18,422 nt of DNA, from NCBI GenBank assembly GCA_043758105.1, contig JAYVOF010000011.1, forward strand, positions 1 through 18,422. The letters are read 5' to 3'. Below are positions 7,079-13,454 of this stretch, piece by piece. Origin of the DNA: JANPPS01 sp043758105 (GTDB lineage: Bacteria > Pseudomonadota > Alphaproteobacteria > Acetobacterales > Acetobacteraceae). The notes below the pieces were generated by a model. It did not search any database, was not told where the DNA came from, and worked only from the letters and a program-made list of their open reading frames with translations. Made by a program: the position numbers and the translations under genes. Within the stretch, counting starts at the first letter, position 1, and the number at the start of each line of letters is the position of its first letter.

Positions 7079-7788
7079 TGTCGTCGTCCGCGGGCGCAAA
7101 GCCCCTGGTCCTCGTGGTGGAGGACGAAGCGGCCTTGGCGACCATGCTGCGTTACAACCTTGAAAAGCAGGGTTTTCGCGTGGACGAGGCGGTCGATGGC
7201 CAGGAAGCGCTGACCCGCATTGCGGAGTCTCAGCCGGACATCGTGTTGCTGGATTGGATGCTCCCGGTGATGTCGGGTATCGAGGTCTGCCGGCAAATCC
7301 GCCGCCGTCCGCAGACCCGCGACCTTCCGGTCATCATGGTGACGGCCCGGACGGAGGACCAGGATTCGGTCCGCGGCCTCAATACCGGCGCCGACGACTA
7401 TATTACCAAGCCGTTCAATATGGAGGCGCTGCTGGCGCGCATGCGGGCGCTGCTGCGGCGTTCGGGCGCCGTGCCGGTGCGCGGTCAGCACAGCTTCCAC
7501 GACATCAGCATGGACCTCACGTCCCACCGCGTGCACCGGAATGGCCGGCCGGTCCATCTGGGGCCCACGGAATTCCGCCTGCTGGAGTTTTTGATGCAGC
7601 ACCCGCGCCGGGTGTTTTCGCGGGAGGAGCTGCTGAACTCGGTCTGGGGCCCGGACATTCACGTGGAGCCGCGCACGGTCGATGTGCACATCCGCCGGCT
7701 CCGGAAATCGATCAACGGCGAGGGTGAACTGGACGTGGTCCGCACCGTGCGCGCGGCCGGGTATGCGCTGGATACCGAACAAATCTGA
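7078..7788 (+). CDS. phoB: phosphate regulon response regulator PhoB (OmpR family)
   Basis: The 236-residue transcription factor has an N-terminal receiver (about 9-122) and a C-terminal winged-helix DNA-binding domain (about 130-233). The receiver has the acidic pair E15-D16 with E17 beside it, phospho-acceptor D59 (LLDWMLP), switch T89 and K111 (TKPF). When phosphorylated by PhoR it should bind Pho boxes such as the one upstream of pstS. No phoR lies in this window, so the kinase must be encoded elsewhere. Its position after phoU in the pst operon is common in alphaproteobacteria and makes a positive feedback loop. The start overlaps the phoU stop by one base. Confidence 0.95.
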   Translation: MSSSAGAKPLVLVVEDEAALATMLRYNLEKQGFRVDEAVDGQEALTRIAESQPDIVLLDWMLPVMSGIEVCRQIRRRPQTRDLPVIMVTARTEDQDSVRGLNTGADDYITKPFNMEALLARMRALLRRSGAVPVRGQHSFHDISMDLTSHRVHRNGRPVHLGPTEFRLLEFLMQHPRRVFSREELLNSVWGPDIHVEPRTVDVHIRRLRKSINGEGELDVVRTVRAAGYALDTEQI

Positions 7789-7800
7789 GTGCGTCGCGGC

Positions 7801-7818
7801 TTGTCACGAAATCAACAC
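7801..7818 (+). promoter_or_regulatory. possible degenerate Pho box before phnC
   Basis: TTGTCAC (7801-7807) matches a Pho-box repeat well. After the A-rich 4-bp spacer GAAA, the second unit TCAACAC (7812-7818) matches only in its last bases. It lies in the short gap between phoB and phnC, upstream of the better phnC start candidates. It may be a half-site giving extra PhoB input or simply chance. Confidence 0.3.
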
Positions 7819-7858
7819 GCACGGCGGGCCTGAAACGGGAGATGACGCACCCACGCAT

Positions 7859-8704
7859 TTGCCAGCCGAGGTTCGAATTACCCGACGCGCCATCCATATC
7901 GAGGCTTTGACGAAGACATTCCGGTCCGGGCGGCGTGCACTCGACATCGACACTCTCACGGTCGAGGCGGGTGAGATGGTCGCGCTCATCGGCGCGTCCG
8001 GTTCCGGCAAATCGACGTTGCTTCGGCTCATCGCGGGCCTCGCATGCGCGGACCGGACCGGTGACGGCCATATCACGGTCAGTGGGCGGTGCGTGCAGCG
8101 GGCCGGGCGCGTAACCCGGGATGTGCGACGTGCCCGGGCCGGGATCGGCTTCATTTTTCAGCAATTCAACTTGGTGGGCCGGCTCCCGGTTATAACGAAC
8201 GTGTTGGCGGGCGCCCTCTCGCGGCTCCCCGTCTGGCGCACGTTGCCCGGCTGGTTTCCGGACGTGGAGCATGAGCGGGCCCGCCGCGCATTGGCCCGGG
8301 TCGGCATCGGCGAACTGGCGTTGCAACGGGCCTCGACCCTGTCGGGGGGACAACAACAGCGGGCAGCGATCGCCCGGGCGCTCGTGCAGGGCGCCGGCAC
8401 CATTCTGGCTGACGAGCCGATCGCGTCGCTCGATCCGGAAAGTGCCCGCCGGGTCATGCAGACGCTGGCCGACCTCAACCGTCAGGATGGCATCACCATC
8501 GTGGTCTCACTGCATCAGGTCGAGGTCGCGGTGCAGTACTGCCGCCGCGTCATCGCGCTGCACGACGGCCGCATCGTGTTCGACGGAACGCCCCAGCAGC
8601 TTTCGCCCGGCATCCTGGCCGACATTTATGGCGGTGACAGCCCCGAACCCGTGCCGGACCCTGTGCCCGGGATGGGCACCTGGCCCGCTTACGCTCAAGC
8701 CTAA
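7859..8704 (+). CDS. phnC: phosphonate ABC transporter ATP-binding protein PhnC
   Basis: The product (281 residues from this start) is the ATPase of a PhnCDE importer. Motifs, counted from TTG 7859: Walker A GASGSGKST (45-53), signature LSGGQ (161-165), Walker B ILADEP (182-187) followed by IASLDPESA, and switch histidine in SLHQV (219). FNLVGRLPVITNVLAGAL and ADEPIASLDPESARRVMQTL-type stretches are specific to PhnC. The start is uncertain. No ATG lies near the expected N-terminus. Options are ATG 7763 inside the phoB 3' end, TTG 7859 with no good ribosome-binding site, or a rare ATT at 7877 with GAGG 5 nt upstream and the family-typical N-terminal length. It follows phoB with no visible terminator between. 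Confidence 0.92.
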   Translation: MPAEVRITRRAIHIEALTKTFRSGRRALDIDTLTVEAGEMVALIGASGSGKSTLLRLIAGLACADRTGDGHITVSGRCVQRAGRVTRDVRRARAGIGFIFQQFNLVGRLPVITNVLAGALSRLPVWRTLPGWFPDVEHERARRALARVGIGELALQRASTLSGGQQQRAAIARALVQGAGTILADEPIASLDPESARRVMQTLADLNRQDGITIVVSLHQVEVAVQYCRRVIALHDGRIVFDGTPQQLSPGILADIYGGDSPEPVPDPVPGMGTWPAYAQA

Positions 8705-8723
8705 CCCTCAAGGAGACGCCGAC

Positions 8724-9758
8724 ATGCAACCGATATCCCGACGCCCGATCCTCACGATGATCCTGGCTGCCAGCTTCCTGGCCGGCCCTTTCGGTGCCCT
8801 GGCCCAGACGGCCACAGCTCCGATCGAGGTAAACTTCGGCCTGGTCGCCACGGATGGCAGTCAAAATCTCCGGACCAAATGGGAGCCCTTCCTGCAAGAC
8901 ATGCAGCGGGAAACCGGGATGAAGGTGACCGGGTTCTACCCGTCCGACTACGCAGGCGTGATCGAGGCGATGCGGTTCGGCAAGGTCCAGGTGGCGTGGT
9001 ACGGCAATGCCGCCGCCATCCAGGCCGTGGACCGCGCCGACGGCGAGGTATTCGTGCAGAAATCCTACGCGAACGGCACGCTCGGTTATTACTCGCTGTT
9101 GATCGTGCCCAGCGACAGCCCGCTCAAATCGCTCGATGACGTGATCCATGCGGCACCGGGCACCCTGAACTTCGGCCAGGGCGACCCGAACAGCACGTCC
9201 GGGTTCCTTGTCCCCAGCTATTACGCCTGGGCCAAGAACGGCATCGACATCCGCAAGCAATTCAAGAACATCGTCGCCGCAAGCCACGGTGTAAACCTGC
9301 TGGCGGTTGCCAACAAGCAAGTGGATGTGGCGACCAATAATACCGAGGACCTGGCCAATCTTCAAAAGACGCACCCTGATCAGGCCGCAAAAATCCGGAT
9401 CATTTGGAAAAGCCCGATCATTCCGGCCGACCCGATCGTCTGGCGCAAGGATTTGCCGGACGACGTGAAGCAGAAGGTCCGCGCCTTCTTCCTCGCCTAC
9501 GGCACCGAACGTCCGGGTGCGGATGTCGCGCATGAGCGCCAGGTACTCGAGGGCCTCGGCGCATGGGGCACTTTTCACGCCTCGTCCAACGCGCAGCTGC
9601 TGCCAGTCCGGCAAGTCGCCGTGTTCCGCGAACGCCTCACGACCGAGAACAGCACCACTCTTTCACCCGAGGAAAAGGCTAAGAAGCTAGAGGACATCGA
9701 TGCCCGGCTGAAGGCGCTCGATGCGCAGATGGAGCGGGCCAAGACCGCCGCCAATTGA
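8724..9758 (+). CDS. phnD: phosphonate ABC transporter periplasmic binding protein PhnD
   Basis: The 344-residue protein binds phosphonates in the periplasm for import by PhnCE. A signal peptide spans residues 1-27 (GALA-Q cleavage). The body resembles E. coli PhnD closely: FLQDM (56-60), DYAGVIEAMRF (75-85), AWYGN (91-95), GDPNSTSGFLVP (153-164), AVANKQVDVATNNTEDL (194-210) and IWKSPIIPADPIVWRK (227-242). From memory of the E. coli structure, the STS segment, H188, E208 and D236 correspond to ligand contacts, which would favour 2-aminoethylphosphonate-like ligands. This is inference. AAGGAG (8710-8715) supports ATG 8724. The C-terminal roughly 40 residues are a charged helical tail, as in the E. 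coli protein. Its TGA overlaps the phnE ATG. Confidence 0.94.
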   Translation: MQPISRRPILTMILAASFLAGPFGALAQTATAPIEVNFGLVATDGSQNLRTKWEPFLQDMQRETGMKVTGFYPSDYAGVIEAMRFGKVQVAWYGNAAAIQAVDRADGEVFVQKSYANGTLGYYSLLIVPSDSPLKSLDDVIHAAPGTLNFGQGDPNSTSGFLVPSYYAWAKNGIDIRKQFKNIVAASHGVNLLAVANKQVDVATNNTEDLANLQKTHPDQAAKIRIIWKSPIIPADPIVWRKDLPDDVKQKVRAFFLAYGTERPGADVAHERQVLEGLGAWGTFHASSNAQLLPVRQVAVFRERLTTENSTTLSPEEKAKKLEDIDARLKALDAQMERAKTAAN

Positions 9759-10561
9759 TGCAGGCTTTGGACACACTCCCTGGGTCGCGTGCGCGCGGCC
9801 CCGGGTGGATGAAGGTGCTGATGAAGGTGCTGGCCGGGGCCGCGTTGATTGCGGCTCTTGTCTGGTCCTGGGACGGCGCGGGCATCAAGCCGCTCGAGCT
9901 TGTGCGCTATTCCGGGAACATCGCCACGCTGCTCCGCGACTTCTTCCCGCCGGACTTCTCCGAATGGCGGTCGTATGTCTCCGAGATGCTGCTCACGGTG
10001 CAGATCGCGCTGTGGGGCACGGGTCTGGCGATCGTCTGCGCCATTCCGCTCGGGCTGATGTGCGCCGGCAATATCGCCCCCTGGTGGATCAGCCAGCCGA
10101 CCCGGCGTGTGATGGACATGTGCCGCTCCATCAACGAATTGGTGTTTGCCATGCTGTTCGTCGTGGCCGTGGGGCTGGGTCCGTTCGCGGGTGTTTTGGC
10201 GCTATGGGTGCACACCACCGGTATTCTGGCCAAGCTATTCGCGGAAGCGGTCGAGGCGATCGACCCCAATCCGGTCGAGGGCATCCGGGCCACCGGTGCC
10301 CGCGGCATCGAGGAGATCACGTACGGCGTCATCCCGCAGGTTCTGCCGCTGTGGGTTTCGTTCTCGCTCTACCGGTTCGAAAGCAACGTGCGCTCCGCCT
10401 CGGTCATCGGTTTGGTGGGCGCAGGCGGTATCGGCCAGGTGCTGTGGGAAATTATCCGGGCCTTCGAGTTCCGTCAGACGTGCGCGATCTTGATCATCAT
10501 CGTTATTGTCGTGAGCCTCATCGATGCCGCTTCGCAGCAGCTACGCCGGGCGTTCATTTGA
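9758..10561 (+). CDS. phnE: phosphonate ABC transporter permease PhnE
   Basis: The 267-residue inner-membrane permease of the PhnCDE importer presumably acts as a homodimer, since only one permease gene is present. Hydrophobic spans are visible near 22-38, 78-104, 127-150, 195-205 and 243-257. The cytoplasmic EAA-type loop at 173-197 (EGIRATGARGIEEITYG) contacts PhnC. The stretch SASVIGLVGAGGIGQVL (213-229) is typical of this permease family. I chose ATG 9758, which shares its A with the phnD stop (TGATG). A TTG one codon earlier is less likely. It is the last gene of the phosphorus block. The next gene converges on it from the minus strand with only 11 bp between stops and no visible terminator. 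Confidence 0.93.
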   Translation: MQALDTLPGSRARGPGWMKVLMKVLAGAALIAALVWSWDGAGIKPLELVRYSGNIATLLRDFFPPDFSEWRSYVSEMLLTVQIALWGTGLAIVCAIPLGLMCAGNIAPWWISQPTRRVMDMCRSINELVFAMLFVVAVGLGPFAGVLALWVHTTGILAKLFAEAVEAIDPNPVEGIRATGARGIEEITYGVIPQVLPLWVSFSLYRFESNVRSASVIGLVGAGGIGQVLWEIIRAFEFRQTCAILIIIVIVVSLIDAASQQLRRAFI

Positions 10562-10572
10562 ACCGCCCTGTT

Positions 10573-11346
10573 TCAGTTATGGCCGCCGGTTTCGAATGCC
10601 ACGTCACGGGCGCGTCCGCGGAGACTTTCGCCCCCGTCCAGCACGATCGTCTGACCGGTGATCGAGGGGGTGGCGAGGATAAAGCGGGCGCAGGCCGCGA
10701 TCTCGTCCGGCGTGCTGCTCCGTCCGAGTGGGTTGGCCTGCCAGGCGCGCTGGAATGACTCCTCGGTTTGTTTGCCGCTGATCAGGGTGATGCCCGGCGC
10801 GATCCCGTTGACACGGATGCGGGCGCCGAACGCCATGGCCAGCATCGGCGTTAGACCATGCAGGGCGATTTTGCTCAGGGTATAGGACATGAAGTCCGGG
10901 TTGAGGTTATCGACCTTCTGATCCAACAGATTGATGATATTACCGCCGGTCCGGTCCCCAAACGCGCGGGCGAAGTCGCGGCTAAGGAATAAGGGTGCGG
11001 CCAGGTTCGGCGTGAGATGGGCCTGGAACGTATCCCAGGTGACGGTGTCGATCAGGTCGTTGAAGAATGTCGCGGCGTTATTGATCAACACGTCCAGCGG
11101 GCCGAACGCTGCGATGCAGCGCGGGATCAGCGTCTCGATGTCCTCCTGCCGGGACAGATCAGCCTGGATCGTGTCACATCGTCCGCCGTCCGACGTGATC
11201 AGCGCCGCCAGGGCCTCCGCATCGCGGGCGGAGCGATGGTAATGCGCCACGATCTGCCAGCCATCCCGGGCGAGATTCTGCGCCAGAGCCGCACCGATCC
11301 GGCGTCCGGCCCCGGTAATCAGGATTGTGCCGCGGCGCTCCCTCAT
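10573..11346 (-). CDS. SDR-family pteridine reductase (FolM/PTR1-like)
   Basis: The 257-residue short-chain dehydrogenase probably reduces dihydropteridines (dihydromonapterin, dihydrofolate or dihydrobiopterin) with NADPH. The coenzyme motif is TGAGRRIG (11-18), the Arg-rich type seen in pteridine reductases. NNA lies at 89-91 and the catalytic YxxxK at Y155-K159. The position where classical SDRs carry serine holds D142 (NLLDQKVDN), as in FolM and Leishmania PTR1, which supports the pterin call. Its ATG overlaps the folB stop in an ATGA, so the two are translationally coupled on the minus strand and likely share a pathway. A generic SDR oxidoreductase is the fallback. The exact substrate is not readable from sequence. 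Confidence 0.78.
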   Translation of the reverse strand: MRERRGTILITGAGRRIGAALAQNLARDGWQIVAHYHRSARDAEALAALITSDGGRCDTIQADLSRQEDIETLIPRCIAAFGPLDVLINNAATFFNDLIDTVTWDTFQAHLTPNLAAPLFLSRDFARAFGDRTGGNIINLLDQKVDNLNPDFMSYTLSKIALHGLTPMLAMAFGARIRVNGIAPGITLISGKQTEESFQRAWQANPLGRSSTPDEIAACARFILATPSITGQTIVLDGGESLRGRARDVAFETGGHN

Positions 11347-11765
11347 CGCGACGTAAAATCCGCTTTTGTCATAACGATCTCCACCCCGGCCGCGGCGACT
11401 TCGTTGAAGATGTCCGGCTTTACGACCGAAACGCGGCAGGCTTCGACGCGCGGATCGACGAAGCATAGTTCCACGACCTCATACACCAGGGTCTCCAATA
11501 AAGGTGTGTGCGGCCGGGTCGGCCAGGAACGCAGCGCATTGCGGATCGGGTCATAATCGATGAATGCGCCCGCGGGATGCGCAGGCCCCTTTTGCGCGAG
11601 GGGGGCGAACATTTCCACATTGACCACAAGCCGCGTTAGCCGTTCCGGGTGTTGCTCCCACGGATGCAGGCCGATGGAGGCCTCGGTTACAATGTCACGC
11701 AGCAGGACCCGTATGTGACTGCGGGTCATGCTCCATGGATTATTCGTTAACTCAGTGCCGCTCAC
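11343..11765 (-). CDS. folB: dihydroneopterin aldolase (FolB family)
   Basis: The 140-residue enzyme should cleave 7,8-dihydroneopterin to 6-hydroxymethyl-dihydropterin and glycolaldehyde, or epimerise it, in folate/pterin synthesis. Family features: EASIGLHPWEQHPERLTR (29-46) with E37, DYDPI (70-74), LLETLVYEVVEL (89-100) and VVKPDIF (114-120) with K116 in the place of the catalytic lysine. I chose the GTG at 11765 because GGAG lies 8 nt upstream. ATG 11729 (12 residues shorter) lacks well-spaced Shine-Dalgarno. The stop overlaps the start of the pteridine reductase by four bases. Low sequence conservation in FolB makes the precise reaction (aldolase versus dihydromonapterin aldolase or epimerase) open. 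Confidence 0.8.
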   Translation of the reverse strand: MSGTELTNNPWSMTRSHIRVLLRDIVTEASIGLHPWEQHPERLTRLVVNVEMFAPLAQKGPAHPAGAFIDYDPIRNALRSWPTRPHTPLLETLVYEVVELCFVDPRVEACRVSVVKPDIFNEVAAAGVEIVMTKADFTSR

Positions 11766-11876
11766 GCTTCGATCTCCGCCGGACGCTCGCGCGGCCTGAC
11801 GGATCTGGGTCAGGGGACGGGCACCGCAACCCTTGTAGCGCGCCGCGGCGTCATTGCCGAATGGACTCGGGTTGCG

Positions 11877-12365
11877 TCAAAGATTGGCCTGTTCGCGGAC
11901 GGGAAGCGCGTCGTCTGGGCCAAAATACAACGCGCTGCATTCCTCGGCCAGCACGCCGGCTTTGACGTCGATCATGCCACGCTGTGCATCGTCGAAGAAT
12001 TCGAGCGTATCGACATGCCAATCTTCGAAATACATTTTGTGCACCTGATGTCGTCCGGCTCCGTAAACGACGCGGGTAATCTTTGCCCAAATAATGGCAT
12101 TGCTGCACATACCACAGGGCTGGAGCGTCGAATACAACGTGGCCCCGCGCAGCTCCCAATCTTTTATCTGCTCGCCTGCCCGGCGGATCGTGACGATTTC
12201 GGCATGGGCGGAGCAGTCATGGCGTTTCTCGACCTCGTTGTGACCCTCGCCCAGCACAATCCCGTCTTTGACGATCACACAGCCGATCGGCGATGAGCCG
12301 GGATCGACGCCTCCTTGGCGGGCCAGTTCCAACGCCCGGCGCATCCATCGCTCATCATCGTCCAT
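11877..12365 (-). CDS. zinc-dependent nucleoside deaminase (CMP/dCMP-deaminase fold)
   Basis: The 162-residue cytoplasmic enzyme hydrolytically deaminates a nucleobase or nucleoside. It has the catalytic HAE motif (H54, E56 in CSAHAEIVTIRRAG) and the zinc cysteines in LQPCGMC (C84, C87). SPIGCVIVKDG and GEGHNEVEKRHD are typical of the guanine/cytosine-deaminase branch related to TadA. MYFEDWHVDT after the zinc motif looks more like free nucleoside or base deaminases than TadA, whose tRNA-binding C-terminus differs. The ATG at 12365 follows a GGGGAG ribosome-binding site. An upstream in-frame start would add 18 unlike residues. It precedes folB on the same strand with a 111-bp gap. The substrate is not certain, and a pterin or purine is possible. 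Confidence 0.82.
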   Translation of the reverse strand: MDDDERWMRRALELARQGGVDPGSSPIGCVIVKDGIVLGEGHNEVEKRHDCSAHAEIVTIRRAGEQIKDWELRGATLYSTLQPCGMCSNAIIWAKITRVVYGAGRHQVHKMYFEDWHVDTLEFFDDAQRGMIDVKAGVLAEECSALYFGPDDALPVREQANL

Positions 12366-12493
12366 GCTGCTCCCCTTTTTCGGCACGGCCAAAACGGCGA
12401 CAAAAGGGCCTGGTTGCATGGATACGATCCTGGCGGCCGGGTCGCGTGATCTTTCACGCCTGTCCGCAGCCTCTAAGGGTGCCTGCCGCGGTG

Positions 12494-12556
12494 GGATGCG
12501 ACGTGCATCCTACCCTACGGGCCGGCCCTCGTACGGGGGATGCCCTTCGCATCCCC
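12494..12556. repeat. REP-like palindromic element of two hairpins
   Basis: Two hairpins share the same core. GGATGC/GCATCC (12494-12499 with 12505-12510, 5-nt loop) and GGGGATGC/GCATCCCC (12536-12543 with 12549-12556, 5-nt loop) flank the palindrome GGGCCGGCCC (12519-12528). The element fills the gap between motA and the deaminase gene. The paired architecture resembles REP doublets. It could also act as a transcription end for motBA, although no T-tract follows on the minus strand. No second copy is evident in this window. Confidence 0.5.
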
Positions 12557-12581
12557 ATTCAATTCCATCTAGGGGCGATGC

Positions 12582-13448
12582 TTAGGTGGCGCTGACCTTT
12601 TGGATGGCTTCTTCGACTTCCTGGAAGGTCGGCATGTGCTGGTTCGGGGCCATTTTGCGCCCGGTTTCGACGCTCACCTGTGGCGCGTTGCCATGAAGAT
12701 GCGCCACCAGGACCGCACGGATGACCTCGAAGAACTTGCTTTCTTCTTCGACGACCCCTTTCAGCCGGGCGGCGAACGGGCCAGCCATGCCATAAGCCAA
12801 CAACACGCCGAGGAATGTTCCCACGAGCGCCCCGCCGATCATCGCCCCCAATACCGCCGGGGGCTCGGCGATGTGCGACATGGTCTTGATGACGCCCAGC
12901 ACGGCGGCGACGATGCCCAGTGCCGGGAGACCATCCGCCATGTTCTGCAGGGCGTGTGCGGGGTGCAGCTCCTCATGGAGGGTCTTTTTCAGCTCGCGGC
13001 CCATGAGATCCTCGGTCTGATGCGGGTCGTCCGCATTCATCCCCAGCATGCGTAGATAATCGCAAATCATCGCGGTCGCATGATGGTTGGCGAGGATCGT
13101 CGGGAATTTTTGGAACGCGCTGCTGTCCTCGGGCCGCTCGATATGCGCTTCGAGCGCCATGGGGCCCTTGGAGGCCGCGAGCCGGGCGAAAAAGAACAGC
13201 AGGCTCAGCAGGTCGATATACTGAGCTTTTTTATACGAGGCCCCTTTCAGGATTTTCTTGAAGCCGCCGAGCGTATGTTTCACGTCGTGCATGCTGTTCG
13301 ACATAAAGAATGTGCCGATGGCGGCACCGCCGATCGTCAGCAATTCGAACGGCATCGCCTCCATCAGCGGCTCGAGGCTGCCGCCTGAGAGAACGTAGCT
13401 GCCAAAGACGCAGGTGAGGAGAAAGCCGAGGCCGCCAATGGTCAACAT
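12582..13448 (-). CDS. motA: flagellar stator protein MotA
   Basis: The 288-residue inner-membrane subunit forms the proton-driven stator with MotB. Four membrane segments are expected: about 2-20, 33-50, 172-190 and 203-222, with the large cytoplasmic loop between the second and third. The channel prolines (E. coli P173 and P222) correspond to P175 (DGLPALGIVAAV) and P224 (YGMAGPFA). The rotor-contact glutamate E98 corresponds to E100 (ALEAHIERPE). The E. coli R90 position appears to be A92, with K94 nearby. ATG 13448 is 6 nt after the motB stop, and no clear Shine-Dalgarno is visible, suggesting coupling. The gene order, motB then motA, is the reverse of E. coli. No other flagellar gene is in the window. 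Confidence 0.93.
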   Translation of the reverse strand: MLTIGGLGFLLTCVFGSYVLSGGSLEPLMEAMPFELLTIGGAAIGTFFMSNSMHDVKHTLGGFKKILKGASYKKAQYIDLLSLLFFFARLAASKGPMALEAHIERPEDSSAFQKFPTILANHHATAMICDYLRMLGMNADDPHQTEDLMGRELKKTLHEELHPAHALQNMADGLPALGIVAAVLGVIKTMSHIAEPPAVLGAMIGGALVGTFLGVLLAYGMAGPFAARLKGVVEEESKFFEVIRAVLVAHLHGNAPQVSVETGRKMAPNQHMPTFQEVEEAIQKVSAT

Positions 13449-13454
13449 GGGCGG

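Noticed and set aside
7842..7911. ATG 7842 as the phnC start
   Set aside because: It is in another frame and meets a TGA at 7908-7910. Using it would require a frameshift, for which there is no sign.
11795..11814. CCTGAC/GTCAGG stem-loop after the deaminase gene
   Set aside because: Only 6 bp with an 8-nt loop and no T-tract. Too weak to call a terminator in GC-rich DNA.
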